Source of the DNA: Psychrobacillus sp042885655
GTDB taxonomy: Bacteria > Bacillota > Bacilli > Bacillales_A > Planococcaceae
Assembly (NCBI RefSeq): GCF_042885655.1
Contig: NZ_JBHVRO010000012.1
Coordinates: 1 to 64,000, forward strand
DNA: 64,000 nt
Direction of reading: 5' to 3'
Position numbers and translations under genes: made by a program. The notes beneath the pieces are model-generated. The model ran no database searches. It had not been told where the DNA came from and saw only the letters and a program-made list of their open reading frames with translations. Each line of letters starts with the position of its first letter. The stretch's first letter is position 1. Positions 17,532-27,099 of this stretch are shown piece after piece.

Positions 17532-19232
17532 TTATGTACGTAGTGTATCTTCTTTCACAAGTACTTCAATCTTTTTTAAAGCACCTGGTTCAACCTCTTC
17601 TACCGCAGTAGCCGCGTCCTCCAGAGCTTTTGCATATCTTAGTTGTCTAAATGCCTCTTCAGCTTCTAATAAACGCATATGAACATTTGGATGATTTGCT
17701 CGATAACGGTTACCATATTGGATAATCTTTTCGGTTAATAACACATTTTCAAGCATTTCCTTTGCTTTTTGATGCACTTCCTCCATACAAGCCTCAGCTT
17801 GAGACAAATAATTATCCACTAATAGCATATTTAATGGAACTTCTTGAAGGCTTTGCATAGCAACGTAAATATGTTCTTCTGCTTCTTCAAGACGAACATC
17901 CATCTCTTCTGGAATACCTGGTATGTTCGCTTTCTGTAACATACGATCTGTTTCATGCAATAAGTTTTTCAAGTCATCTAGCTTAGCACGTGCTTTATTT
18001 TCATCAATTCTTAGATTTTTTAATCGATTTGCAAAACGGTCTTGCTCATCATATAAGCGATCAATTTCTTCTGATATCTCATTTAGCTCTTCTTGCAAAC
18101 TTGAATAAGCAGATTGTTCTTCCTCGACACGAGTGGAAAGTAGTTCAAATTTCTTTTGCAATACTTCCAGTTCTTTTAAACAACTTTGTGGAATTTCTGC
18201 TTCTTTTTCAGGTAATCGGTAGCTTTGTTGCACAAAAGCTGCTTCTTCACTAATAGCACGAGTAACTGAAGTAACTTCTTTTAAACGGTAAGCAGTTTTT
18301 TCTTTATGTAAATCTACGTATTTTTTAGCAATTACTTCTTTTTCCAATAAATCATAGAAGGATTCAATTTCATCTTTGATTTCTTCTACCCTGGTAATTG
18401 CTTTACTCACATTTAGTTCAATAATTTCAGCTTTTAACTCAGTCAATTCTTCCTCAATCGCATCTAATTTTGCAGACATTTCAAGATGTTGCAAGTAGTA
18501 GGAGCTCTCTTCCATTTCTTTTTGTCCACTTCTTAATTCATGGATACTTCCTGGAATTTTATGTTGAATTTCTGAAAGTGCTGTTGGTATTTCATGTAAA
18601 ATGCGAAAAAACTTTTGTCCATCATTTTGAACAGAAATAACAATCTCTCTTGCGCTTAAATAGTTCCCTGTCTCTGTCAATTTATCAAATTCTTCAAAAT
18701 GTGGAATAAAGGACTCTAATTTTGTCTCTAATGCTGGAACCGCATCTCCAAATGAATGCTGATGTGCTAGTACCGTTTTTCTAGCAGCACGATGTTGCTC
18801 TTTTAACTGTTCCATCTCAATTCGATTTTTCTCTTCACTGCCTATTAAATCTTCTAATTCCTTTAAAATACTCGACATTTTCTCATCACATGTAGTAATT
18901 AAAGACTGAATTTCTTTTTCAACTTTAGAAGCTTTGAAGAAAAGAAATTTATCGACATTTTCTTCTACATCAAACAATAGAACATCGATTTTAGGCATTA
19001 AAACATCCATTACTTCCGTCCAAGTATTTCTCCATCTTTCAAACATCTCTTCTGTTTGACCATTCATATTCAATTGCTTTACTTTTGTCATCTCTTCTAA
19101 AATAGGTTTGTTTTGAATTTGATGCTTTTCATGCTCTAACCGCTCAATTTCTGAATTATGTTTTCGTCTTATTATAAACGCAAAAATTGCAATGATTAAA
19201 AGTATAATAATCACTGGGATGATATACTTCAT
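17532..19232 (-). CDS. ezrA: septation ring regulator EzrA
   Basis: Membrane-anchored regulator of FtsZ-ring assembly that also links to penicillin-binding proteins. 566 residues (B. subtilis 562). A single N-terminal membrane segment (about 3-23) is followed by a long helical, Glu/Lys/Leu-rich coiled-coil body of spectrin-like repeats. The C-terminal stretch MRLLEAEEAFRQLRYAKALE is the conserved QNR-type patch region. It sits between nifZ and hisJ, as expected for Bacillales. Confidence 0.96.
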   Translation of the reverse strand: MKYIIPVIIILLIIAIFAFIIRRKHNSEIERLEHEKHQIQNKPILEEMTKVKQLNMNGQTEEMFERWRNTWTEVMDVLMPKIDVLLFDVEENVDKFLFFKASKVEKEIQSLITTCDEKMSSILKELEDLIGSEEKNRIEMEQLKEQHRAARKTVLAHQHSFGDAVPALETKLESFIPHFEEFDKLTETGNYLSAREIVISVQNDGQKFFRILHEIPTALSEIQHKIPGSIHELRSGQKEMEESSYYLQHLEMSAKLDAIEEELTELKAEIIELNVSKAITRVEEIKDEIESFYDLLEKEVIAKKYVDLHKEKTAYRLKEVTSVTRAISEEAAFVQQSYRLPEKEAEIPQSCLKELEVLQKKFELLSTRVEEEQSAYSSLQEELNEISEEIDRLYDEQDRFANRLKNLRIDENKARAKLDDLKNLLHETDRMLQKANIPGIPEEMDVRLEEAEEHIYVAMQSLQEVPLNMLLVDNYLSQAEACMEEVHQKAKEMLENVLLTEKIIQYGNRYRANHPNVHMRLLEAEEAFRQLRYAKALEDAATAVEEVEPGALKKIEVLVKEDTLRT

Positions 19233-19380
19233 CGTAAGCCCCCTGTTCCAAGATCAAAAGTTCTTATTCAAATGTTACTATATATATTACCATGCTTTAT
19301 ATGTTATTGTTTCATAAAACAATAGAAAAGCAATGAATTCTTTGAAATATTTGTATTTCGATGACGTGGAGGTTGATTTT

Positions 19381-20190
19381 TTGAAAAAAGATGGTCATAT
19401 CCATACACCTTACTGTCCTCATGGAACGCTTGACTCTTTTCAATTATATATTGAAAAAGCAATCCAAAATGGATTTCACGAAATAACTTTTACAGAGCAT
19501 GCCCCATTACCTAGAAGTTTCATCGATCCTACTCCGCAACAAGATAGCGGAATGAATTTAAACAAGCTCGAATCTTATTTAAACACTCTAGATGATTTGA
19601 AAAAACAATATAGAAAAGATATTATTATTTCATCTGGGTTAGAGATAGACTTTATATCAGGATTTGAACATGAGACTATATCTTTTCTAAATACTTATGG
19701 ACAATATTTAGATGATTCTATTTTATCCGTACATTTTTTACAATTTCAAAACACATATACTTGTATCGACTTCTCTCCAAAAAACTATATAGAATTTGTA
19801 GAAAAAGTAGGAAATCCAGTCTCTGTGTATAAATTGTATTATAAAACACTAATGGATTCAATAAAGAGTGATCTAGGAAGCTATAAACCAAAACGAATCG
19901 GTCATATAACACTTGTACATAAATTTCAGCATGCATTATCCGAAAAAGTTGATGATAAGGAAGAAATTGTTTCTATATTAAAAGAAATAAAAAATCAACA
20001 TCTCCAACTTGACGTAAATAGTGCAGGTCTTGCCAAACCGTATTGTTTGGAAAGCTATCCATCTCCTCCATACATTTTAATGGCAAAACAATTAGAAATC
20101 CCCTTAGTGTTCGGTTCAGATGCCCATCAAGTAAGTGATTTACATCAGTTCTATAATGAACTAAATAAATATATTGAGAATGGAGAATAA
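19381..20190 (+). CDS. hisJ: histidinol-phosphatase (PHP family)
   Basis: Dephosphorylates histidinol phosphate in histidine synthesis. About 269 residues from TTG 19381. I choose this start because GTGGAGG lies just upstream and the protein then begins with the family motif KKDGHIHTPYCPHG, whose His residues bind metal. TEHAPLP, SSGLEIDFI and FGSDAHQVSDL are further metal-site motifs. Four bases separate it from ytsP, so the two are likely co-transcribed. Confidence 0.92.
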   Translation: MKKDGHIHTPYCPHGTLDSFQLYIEKAIQNGFHEITFTEHAPLPRSFIDPTPQQDSGMNLNKLESYLNTLDDLKKQYRKDIIISSGLEIDFISGFEHETISFLNTYGQYLDDSILSVHFLQFQNTYTCIDFSPKNYIEFVEKVGNPVSVYKLYYKTLMDSIKSDLGSYKPKRIGHITLVHKFQHALSEKVDDKEEIVSILKEIKNQHLQLDVNSAGLAKPYCLESYPSPPYILMAKQLEIPLVFGSDAHQVSDLHQFYNELNKYIENGE

Positions 20191-20193
20191 AAA

Positions 20194-20673
20194 ATGTTTA
20201 CACAAACAACCTATTCCGAAGACCTATCAGCAAATTACGTCATGTTATCTAAGCAATTAGATGCGTTATTGACTGGTGAAAAAAATGCTATAGCAAATCT
20301 AAGTAACGCATCCGCATTACTAAATCAATTTTTTGACCAAATTAATTGGGTTGGCTTCTATCTAATGGAAGACGGTGAATTAGTATTAGGTCCATTTCAA
20401 GGATTACCTGCTTGCGTAAGAATCCCTCTTGGTAGAGGTGTTTGTGGCACAGCTGCAAAAACAAAAGAAACCGTCATTGTTCCAGATGTTCACGCATTTC
20501 CAGGACATATAGCATGTGATGCAGCTTCACAATCGGAAATCGTTGTACCTATTGTTAGGAATGGAGAACTTTTAGGTGTACTAGACATAGACAGTCCTAT
20601 TAAAGAACGCTTTTCAGAGCAAGATAAAGAAGGCTTAGAGCAATTCGTTCAAGTTTTAATTAAACATATTTAA
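20194..20673 (+). CDS. msrC: free methionine-(R)-sulfoxide reductase, GAF domain
   Basis: Reduces free Met-R-sulfoxide. 159 residues forming one GAF domain, with the three cysteines of the family at 74 (LPACVRIPLG), 84 (GRGVCGTAA) and 108 (HIACDAASQSE). B. subtilis YtsP is the counterpart in the same location. It probably shares a transcript with hisJ and ends at a strong terminator. Confidence 0.93.
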   Translation: MFTQTTYSEDLSANYVMLSKQLDALLTGEKNAIANLSNASALLNQFFDQINWVGFYLMEDGELVLGPFQGLPACVRIPLGRGVCGTAAKTKETVIVPDVHAFPGHIACDAASQSEIVVPIVRNGELLGVLDIDSPIKERFSEQDKEGLEQFVQVLIKHI

Positions 20674-20674
20674 G

Positions 20675-20708
20675 AAAAACAGAAGGAGAAATTTTCCTTC
20701 TGTTTTTT
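20675..20708 (+). terminator. terminator of hisJ-ytsP
   Basis: AAACAGAAGGA pairs with TCCTTCTGTTT across a short loop, followed by T. Confidence 0.85.
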
Positions 20709-20776
20709 CATAATCAAGACTTATGGACCTTTGTAATGGTAAGATATTTATAAAGTTTGTAAGAGGAGTGAGGGCT

Positions 20777-22336
20777 TTGTCTTGGATTGAAACTATTTCG
20801 ATTTCTTCAACTTTACTAATTGTATTTCTTGTTATCGTACCTATTACAGTTGTTATTTTTCTTTACCTTTACGACCGAAAACAGAAGCAGCATGCAATAC
20901 TACGTAATTATCCGATTTTAGGGCGAATGCGCTATATATTAGAGAAAGCTGGTCCAGAGCTTAGACAATATCTATTCGATAATGATAACGGAGGAGAACC
21001 CTTCAACCGCGAAGAATATTTGCATATGGTTATGCCGGGAAAATATTTGAACAGCATAATTGGTTTTGGTTCGAAACGTAATTTTAATGAAGCCGGCTAT
21101 TTTATTCGAAACGCAATGTTTACGAAACAAAATGAGGAAATGCGAGTCGACAACGCAGTCATTGTTGATACAAAGCGTTATATTGTCGATGAAGATAATT
21201 TATTTTCACGTAAAGAGCATTTGGAGGATGTCCCAGCTTTATCTTGGTTATTACCTGAAGAAGATGCGATTATAATCGGTCCTAATTGTGAGCATCCTTT
21301 CCACGTTCGTAGTATGCTCGGACAATCTGCAATGAGTTACGGTGCACTAGGAGAAAATGCAATTACTGCTTTATCGAAAGGTATTGGCATGGCCAAAGGA
21401 GCCTGGATGAATACAGGAGAAGGTGGCTTATCCAAACATCATCTAGCTGGTGACGCAGATATCATCGCGCAAATTGGATCAGGATTATTCGGTTTCCGTA
21501 CGGAAGATGGAGAATTTAGTTGGGAACGGCTTCGTGAGAAAGCGGAAATTCCACAAGTGAAAGCATTCGAACTGAAGTTAGCGCAAGGAGCAAAAATGCG
21601 CGGTGGACACGTAGAAGGCGAGAAAGTGACAGAAGAAATAGCAGCTATTCGGAACGTTACTCCATATAAAACGATTAATAGCCCAAATCGTTTTCATCAA
21701 TTTGATGACTATCCTACTTTGTTCGAATTTATCGATAAAATTCGGCACCATACTGGAAAGCCAGTTGGCATAAAGGTAGTAATCGGTAGCAAGCAAGATG
21801 CAGAAGAACTTGCGTCATTCATGCTCGAAACTGGTACCGGACCAGATCATATATCTCTCGATGGTGGCGAAGGCGGTTCTGGAGCGACATATCAAGATCT
21901 TGCAGATAGTGTGGGTTTACCACTTCGATCGTCCCTTATTCTTCTTGACGATGCATTAAAAAAATTCGGAGTGAGAGATCGAGTGAAGGTTATCGCCTCT
22001 GGTAAAATTACAACGCCGGATCGTGCGGCGATTGCTTTAGCAATGGGAGCCGATCTTGTTCAAATTGCACGAGGTTTTATGATATCGGTAGGTTGTATTA
22101 TGGCACATAAATGCCATACGAATACTTGTCCAGCAGGTGTTGCTACTACAGATAAGAAGTTGCAACAAGGACTTGTTGTAGAAGAAAAGAAATATCGTGT
22201 GACTAATTATATTTTGACAATGCGTGAAGGACTTTTCCGTATAGCGGCTGCAGCTGGTCTTGATTCGCCAACAAAGCTTGATAGACAGCATGTTGTGTAC
22301 AAAGATGATCGCGGAAGAGTATTCACTATAGATTAA
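20777..22336 (+). CDS. yerD: YerD-like glutamate synthase-domain membrane protein
   Basis: About 519 residues from TTG 20777, which follows AGAGGAGTGAGG. One N-terminal membrane helix (about 9-33) anchors a domain like the FMN-binding synthase part of glutamate synthase: MSYGALGENAI, NTGEGGLSKHH, SLDGGEGGSGATY and the cysteine cluster CHTNTCPAGVATTDKKLQQG, which in glutamate synthase binds a 3Fe-4S centre. The amidotransferase domain is lacking. The reaction is not established; B. subtilis YerD is the nearest named relative. Confidence 0.88.
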   Translation: MSWIETISISSTLLIVFLVIVPITVVIFLYLYDRKQKQHAILRNYPILGRMRYILEKAGPELRQYLFDNDNGGEPFNREEYLHMVMPGKYLNSIIGFGSKRNFNEAGYFIRNAMFTKQNEEMRVDNAVIVDTKRYIVDEDNLFSRKEHLEDVPALSWLLPEEDAIIIGPNCEHPFHVRSMLGQSAMSYGALGENAITALSKGIGMAKGAWMNTGEGGLSKHHLAGDADIIAQIGSGLFGFRTEDGEFSWERLREKAEIPQVKAFELKLAQGAKMRGGHVEGEKVTEEIAAIRNVTPYKTINSPNRFHQFDDYPTLFEFIDKIRHHTGKPVGIKVVIGSKQDAEELASFMLETGTGPDHISLDGGEGGSGATYQDLADSVGLPLRSSLILLDDALKKFGVRDRVKVIASGKITTPDRAAIALAMGADLVQIARGFMISVGCIMAHKCHTNTCPAGVATTDKKLQQGLVVEEKKYRVTNYILTMREGLFRIAAAAGLDSPTKLDRQHVVYKDDRGRVFTID

Positions 22337-22342
22337 TAAATA

Positions 22343-22376
22343 TACCGTTCTCTCATAAGTGGAGAACGGTATTTTA
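22343..22376. terminator. bidirectional terminator yerD/megL
   Basis: TACCGTTCTC and GAGAACGGTA form a perfect 10-bp stem, with T on the plus strand. It lies between convergent genes. Confidence 0.8.
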
Positions 22377-22443
22377 TTTTCTATCTAGTACACTGCTTAA
22401 ATTGGGAAAAGTAATTGTTTGTCAGCAAGTGGGAGAATGAACT

Positions 22444-23631
22444 TTAAAGCTTTGAAAAAGCTTGCTTTAAATCCTCTATTAAATCTTTAGAGTTTTCTAG
22501 TCCTACAGAAAGTCTTAGCAATCCATCAGTGATGCCCATTTCTAATCTTTCTTTTTCTGGCACGACATAATGAGTCATCGTTGCAGGATGCTGAATTAGT
22601 GTTTCGGCATCTCCTAGACTTACAGCAATTTTAATTAAATTTAACTCGTTCATTAGCTTTTGAGCATTTTTCATCCCACCTTTAACGGTAAATGAAATTA
22701 GTCCCCCGCCAGCTTTCATTTGTTTCTTCGCAATTTCGAATTGAGGATTGTTCTCATCAAATGGATAGTAAATATTTTCTACCATAGAGCATGTTTGTAA
22801 AAAAGAGAAAATATCTGATGCATTTTTCGTATGACGTTCCATCCGTACGTGTAAAGTTTTTAGACCTCTGATTAGTAACCATGCATCAAATGGAGAAATT
22901 ATACCACCAAAATCTTTTTGGATGGACAGACGTATTCCCTTTATTTCCTCTTTCTTCTTTCCAACTAGAATTCCCGCAATAACATCTCCATGCCCATTAA
23001 TATATTTTGTTGCACTATGCAATACGAAATCTGCTCCTAATTCTAATGGGTTTTGCAAATAAGGTGATGAAAATGTATTATCTACTACTACAGAAATACC
23101 ATGTTTTTTTGCAATCTTTGTTATTAATGCAATATCCACTATCTCCATTGTTGGATTAATAGGAGTCTCAATATAAATACAAACCGTATTCGGTTTAATA
23201 GCTGCTTCAATCTCTTCTTCTGTTGCTAGTGTTGAAAGGTCATGTGAAATATTATACTTATCCTTTAAAATATTTAAAAAACCAAATGTACAACCATATA
23301 TACCCCGAGTACAAAGAATATGATCTCCAGACTTAGTTAAATGAACTAGAATAGTACTTACAGCTGCCATTCCTGAACCAAACGCTAGTGCTCCTTCTCC
23401 ATATTCCAGTGAAGCCATTCGTTCTTCCAAGACACGGACCGTTGGGTTTCCCAATCTCGAATAAATACCCCCGGTTTCTTCTCCTGCGAACCTTCTAGCC
23501 CCTTGTTCAGCCGTTTCAAATGCAAATGTGGAAGTCTGATACAGTGGTACCGATAGACTATCGTGATGATTAACAGAACTATACCCTTTATGAATATATA
23601 TTGTTTCTTTTTGATAATTTTCTTTATCCAC
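22444..23631 (-). CDS. methionine gamma-lyase or related Cys/Met-metabolism PLP enzyme
   Basis: 395 residues from GTG 23631 (VDKENYQKETIYIHKGY), placed by AAAAGGGG upstream and by the usual family N-terminus. PLP lysine in LHSATKYINGHGDVIAG; PLYQTSTFAFET and YSRLGNPTVRVLEERMASLE are family blocks. SLGDAETLIQHPATMTH is close to what I know from methionine gamma-lyases, which cleave methionine to methanethiol, ammonia and 2-oxobutyrate. A cystathionine gamma-synthase or lyase cannot be excluded. An almost perfect cre site lies 20 bp upstream of the start, so CcpA control is likely. Confidence 0.82.
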   Translation of the reverse strand: MDKENYQKETIYIHKGYSSVNHHDSLSVPLYQTSTFAFETAEQGARRFAGEETGGIYSRLGNPTVRVLEERMASLEYGEGALAFGSGMAAVSTILVHLTKSGDHILCTRGIYGCTFGFLNILKDKYNISHDLSTLATEEEIEAAIKPNTVCIYIETPINPTMEIVDIALITKIAKKHGISVVVDNTFSSPYLQNPLELGADFVLHSATKYINGHGDVIAGILVGKKKEEIKGIRLSIQKDFGGIISPFDAWLLIRGLKTLHVRMERHTKNASDIFSFLQTCSMVENIYYPFDENNPQFEIAKKQMKAGGGLISFTVKGGMKNAQKLMNELNLIKIAVSLGDAETLIQHPATMTHYVVPEKERLEMGITDGLLRLSVGLENSKDLIEDLKQAFSKL

Positions 23632-23651
23632 TTCACATACACCCCTTTTGT

Positions 23652-23665
23652 TGTAAACGCTTACA
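23652..23665 (-). promoter_or_regulatory. CcpA cre site before the methionine gamma-lyase gene
   Basis: TGTAAACGCTTACA (plus strand) matches the cre consensus TGWAANCGNTNWCA at every position and is nearly palindromic. It lies 20 bp upstream of GTG 23631, downstream of or within the promoter, where CcpA binding would repress. ccpA itself is in this window. Confidence 0.75.
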
Positions 23666-23693
23666 TTTAGTTTACACGTAATGAAACAAAAAG

Positions 23694-23729
23694 AAAAGGC
23701 ACTCATCCTTTTAAAGATGAGATGCCTCA
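23694..23729 (-). terminator. terminator of the GGDEF gene
   Basis: On the minus strand GAGGCATCTCATC pairs imperfectly with GGATGAGTGCC and is followed by TTTTC. Its left part overlaps the last codons of the GGDEF gene. Confidence 0.65.
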
Positions 23730-25573
23730 TAAATACTTAATTGATTTTTCCCATTATTCTTAGCTTCATATAATGCTATATCTGCACAATGGAAGAGATC
23801 ATGGAAAGATAAATTATTTTCTTTTTCCCAAACACTTACTCCCATAGATACTGTTACACTCGGATTTGTATATTTCGGTATTTGGGCTATTATTTGGTTA
23901 GATTCCTCTATACCTTGCGAGATGGTCATTTGGGAGAAGTATATGGCAAGTTCTTCTCCTCCCCATCTAGCTCCAATTCCAATTCCATCCGTTCGTTTTT
24001 GAATAATAGAAGCGATTTGTTTTAATATGTCATCTCCTACTTGATGACCATGAGAGTCATTCACTTGTTTAAAATTATCAATATCCAAAAGTATGAAGAT
24101 ACCTCGGTCCTCATTTTCCATCGAGGTTTCCACAAATTTGTCTAGATATTTTCGAGCATAAAGATTTGTTAAATGATCACGATTTACCATTTCTTGTAAC
24201 TTATTACGTAAAGTAGAATTACTTATTGCGAGAGAGGAATGTTGAATTAACGATTGCATTAATTTAAAACTATCAAATGAAAAAAAATATGGTTCTCTGT
24301 GTAGCACAATACTAAATCCTGTAATTTGATTTTGCTCTTTTAACGGAATTGCAACAAGAGAACGATATTCATATTTTATATCTGCAAGCCGATTGAAATC
24401 TGCAATAAAAAGAGGTTCCTTCATTTTAAGGAAATGATTAGCCACATGATGAATGTATAGTTGACCATCAATAGTATGAAAAAACTCTGAACTCACGGAA
24501 GAAATTTGGTATTCTTCCTCTTCTCCTAAAAGGACAAAACAAATTTGTTCCGGGTGAAAAGATTTAATTAATTGATTTCGTAAAAATAATAACATATCCT
24601 CAAGTGATAGGTTCATATTGAGCTTATGTGAAGTTTCATTAATTAATTGTAAATCTGCTACCAATCGATGTGATTGTACATACAATTTTGCGTTTTCTAA
24701 TGCATTTCCTGTAGCAGAAGCAAGCAATGAGGCAAATTCCTTTTGTCTTACTGAAAACAAATAGTCAAATGGCGTTGACATTTGCATAATACCATATATA
24801 CCTTGCTTACCTTTTATAGGAACATTCAATAACCGCACTCCTAAGTCTGCCGCTAGTTCAGTTGTAATCTCACCTGAAACATAAGCTTCTATAGTTGCCG
24901 GTCTTTCTGATGTGTAATCAAATAGTTTATAAGGGACAGATGTCTTTCGTTCTTGGTCATTTGATAAAATTAAAATCGAGTGGAAGTTCGGAAATGCATC
25001 TTGTACAGCATTTAATGTTCCTTCTAATATTTGTCCAATATCTAGAGTTGAGTGAAACATTTTTGTTACATTAAATAGATTTCTATACTGATGCTCCTGG
25101 TGAGTTAAGAAGATTGTTTTCTTAAGCATTTGCACTAATTTACTAATAATATTTATAAAATCATTTACTTCTGCCGTGCAAGAGAATTCTTCCCACTTTT
25201 CCGTTGACTCCATAATAAGTAAACCTAATGGCTGTTCTTCCAAGTCTCTTAAGAGTATGGATACTTCTCCATTTATGAGATGATTTTTTTGTAGAAATGG
25301 AATACTTGCAAAGCTTTTTTCGTAGAAAAACGCTTCAATTTCCTTCCATCTGATAGCATTTAATTTTTTTATCAATGAGTGGTTCCCTTTTAACTGTAAA
25401 AATGTATCAGTATCGAAAATATAATAGTTTGCTATTTCGATATTAAAAAACTCTAAAAGTACTGTTTTTAAATCTTCAAACCAATTAAAACTTGAATCTT
25501 GAGTGAATGCATTTTCACTCCAAATGTCTAATATACGACTTTTCAATTGTTCTAATATAGTATCTTTTATCAT
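23711..25573 (-). CDS. GAF-domain diguanylate cyclase
   Basis: 620 residues. The C-terminal 165 form a GGDEF domain: NRDHLTNLYARKYLDKFV, ILLDIDNFKQVNDSHGH, and the active loop RWGGEELAIYF near residue 536, a common active variant. It would make cyclic di-GMP. The N-terminal part holds two regions that look like GAF sensor domains (about 170-310 and 320-460). No membrane segment is evident, so the signal is probably cytosolic; its ligand is unknown. It is a single-gene unit with its own terminator. Confidence 0.88.
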   Translation of the reverse strand: MIKDTILEQLKSRILDIWSENAFTQDSSFNWFEDLKTVLLEFFNIEIANYYIFDTDTFLQLKGNHSLIKKLNAIRWKEIEAFFYEKSFASIPFLQKNHLINGEVSILLRDLEEQPLGLLIMESTEKWEEFSCTAEVNDFINIISKLVQMLKKTIFLTHQEHQYRNLFNVTKMFHSTLDIGQILEGTLNAVQDAFPNFHSILILSNDQERKTSVPYKLFDYTSERPATIEAYVSGEITTELAADLGVRLLNVPIKGKQGIYGIMQMSTPFDYLFSVRQKEFASLLASATGNALENAKLYVQSHRLVADLQLINETSHKLNMNLSLEDMLLFLRNQLIKSFHPEQICFVLLGEEEEYQISSVSSEFFHTIDGQLYIHHVANHFLKMKEPLFIADFNRLADIKYEYRSLVAIPLKEQNQITGFSIVLHREPYFFSFDSFKLMQSLIQHSSLAISNSTLRNKLQEMVNRDHLTNLYARKYLDKFVETSMENEDRGIFILLDIDNFKQVNDSHGHQVGDDILKQIASIIQKRTDGIGIGARWGGEELAIYFSQMTISQGIEESNQIIAQIPKYTNPSVTVSMGVSVWEKENNLSFHDLFHCADIALYEAKNNGKNQLSIYEASHL

Positions 25574-25675
25574 TAAAACACCTCTTAGCTTTCCAAGAGT
25601 GAATACATTACTTTTATCACATACATCTATACTTCTATTTGACTATACTTCTCATAATTTGTCAATTGAATTCCT

Positions 25676-25770
25676 ATTACAAAAGTGCAAAGCGACCTTT
25701 AAGAGCACCTCGTTCTTTACTAATTTCGGAGTGCTTTGGACGAAACAGTTCCTCGCGATTCATGGTCTAA
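25676..25770 (+). repeat. partial family B repeat
   Basis: CCTTTAAGAGCACC, TTTACTAATTTCGG, AGTGCTTTGGACGAAACAGT match the left half of family B. The hairpin is lost. It lies just before the rpsD promoter. Confidence 0.6.
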
Positions 25771-25816
25771 AAAATGAGGAACCTTTATTCACAGAGGAAC
25801 AATTGAATGAATAATA

Positions 25817-25845
25817 TTGACTTTGTTCGCTTCAAAAGTTACAAT
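25817..25845 (+). promoter_or_regulatory. rpsD promoter
   Basis: TTGACT (25817-25822) and TACAAT (25840-25845) are 17 bp apart, a strong sigma-A promoter about 190 bp upstream of rpsD. Confidence 0.7.
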
Positions 25846-25899
25846 AAACTTTGTGTAAAATAAATGCAGCAGTTGTATGGTCTAGAATGTTCATTTTGT

Positions 25900-26040
25900 T
25901 CCTCTATTTTATAGAATAGATGGTGTATCCTGTAACCCTTTGGCTGCATGGGCGATGATACATGAAAATAAAATGTCTACTAGTTTGGATACATCTGGTC
26001 TTATTTTACAACAAAATAAAACCAATAAAAGGAGGAGTCA
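25900..26040 (+). promoter_or_regulatory. rpsD leader, probable S4 autoregulatory RNA
   Basis: A leader of about 190 bases precedes rpsD. It can form several stems, including GGTCTTATTTT with AAAATAAAACC immediately before the ribosome site AAAGGAGG. In B. subtilis S4 binds its own leader to repress translation; the position and pairing suggest the same here. I did not match it to a covariance model. Confidence 0.45.
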
Positions 26041-26043
26041 CTC

Positions 26044-26646
26044 ATGGCTCGCTATACAGGTCCAGCATGGAAATTATCACGTCGTCTTGGTATCTCACTA
26101 AGTGGTACTGGTAAAGAATTAGAAAAACGCGCATATGCACCAGGACAACACGGTCCTAACCAACGCAAAAAATTAACAGAATACGGTCTTCAATTACAAG
26201 AGAAACAAAAACTTCGTCACACTTATGGTGTAAACGAACGTCAATTCCGTACTCTTTTTGACAAAGCTGGTAAAATGCAAGGTAAACATGGTGAAAACTT
26301 CATGATCCTTCTTGAAACTCGCTTAGATAACATTGTTTACCGTTTAGGTCTTGCTCGCACTCGTCGTGGAGCTCGTCAATTAGTAAACCATGGCCACGTA
26401 ATGGTTGATGGTAAACGTGTTGATATTCCTTCATTCCGTTTAAAAGCAGGTCAAGAAATTTCTCTTCGTGAAAAATCTCAAAACCTTGATGTAGTAAACG
26501 AATCAATCGAAGTGAACAACTTCGTACCAGATTACTTATCATTTGATGCAGATAAAAAAGTTGGTACTTTCGTTCGTCTTCCAGAGCGCAGCGAACTTTC
26601 TGCTGAAATTAACGAAGCTCTTATCGTTGAGTTCTACTCTCGTTAA
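26044..26646 (+). CDS. rpsD: ribosomal protein S4
   Basis: Primary 16S rRNA-binding protein of the small subunit. 200 residues: ARYTGPAWKLSRRLGISLSG start, RRGARQLVNHGHVMVDGKRV S4 RNA-binding core, FVRLPERSELSAEINEALIV near the end. Codon use is strongly biased, as for ribosomal genes. It is a stand-alone gene, as in B. subtilis. Confidence 0.99.
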   Translation: MARYTGPAWKLSRRLGISLSGTGKELEKRAYAPGQHGPNQRKKLTEYGLQLQEKQKLRHTYGVNERQFRTLFDKAGKMQGKHGENFMILLETRLDNIVYRLGLARTRRGARQLVNHGHVMVDGKRVDIPSFRLKAGQEISLREKSQNLDVVNESIEVNNFVPDYLSFDADKKVGTFVRLPERSELSAEINEALIVEFYSR

Positions 26647-26712
26647 TAGCTATACTCTGCAAAGAGTATTATGCCCTAAAACCTTGTTAGTTCAAGGTTT
26701 TAGGGTTTTTTT
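26641..26712. repeat. rpsD 3' end plus terminator, gene-proximal copy of a direct repeat
   Basis: From the last sense codon of rpsD through its terminator this matches 29087-29158 with about seven differences in 72 bases. The two copies lie 2446 bp apart and bracket the insert carrying the acidic repeat protein. Confidence 0.85.
26674..26712 (+). terminator. rpsD terminator
   Basis: CCCTAAAACCTTG pairs with CAAGGTTTTAGGG and is followed by seven T. A smaller hairpin, TACTCT/AGAGTA, lies before it. The whole unit is repeated at 29119-29157. Confidence 0.92.
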
Positions 26713-26734
26713 ATTTTTATCCTACCACTCAAGT

Positions 26735-26990
26735 TAAAAGTTTAGAAATGCAGGTTATTCCGGCTAGTTGGGGCTAAAATTGGGGCTAATAAAGCATTAA
26801 ATGGCAGTGTATGTAAGAGAAATAAGGCAATACAAAAAGCGTCTCTAATCGAGAAGTGCGGTATATCCAGGCTTTGCTGAATTTAAGGGTGTTATTTCTT
26901 TAACGGGAATTTACTATTTTCCACTTGATTGTGTTAGCAAAACGTTAGCATTGCGAAATTTTTTTTCGCAAGTCTTGTTTTACAATATAC
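26735..26990. other. non-coding end of the rpsD insert with short direct repeats
   Basis: Holds two close direct repeats, GGGGCTAA twice with a 12-bp period (about 26764-26783) and GTTAGCA twice with an 11-bp period (about 26931-26950), and a hairpin TTGCGAA/TTCGCAA (26951-26972). Pairs like these can be recombinase sites but could be chance. No gene was recognised. Confidence 0.35.
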
Positions 26991-26992
26991 TC

Positions 26993-27030
26993 AAAAAGGG
27001 GGGAATGAATATTCTCCTTTTTCATTCCCC
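26993..27030 (-). terminator. terminator of the acidic repeat protein gene
   Basis: On the minus strand GGGGAATGAA pairs with TTCATTCCCC, followed by CC and six T. Confidence 0.8.
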
Positions 27031-27099
27031 TTCCTCTTTCTATTCAGTTCAATGCCATTAAACTCTTAAACTACGATCGATTACGCTAGAGAATCCCTC

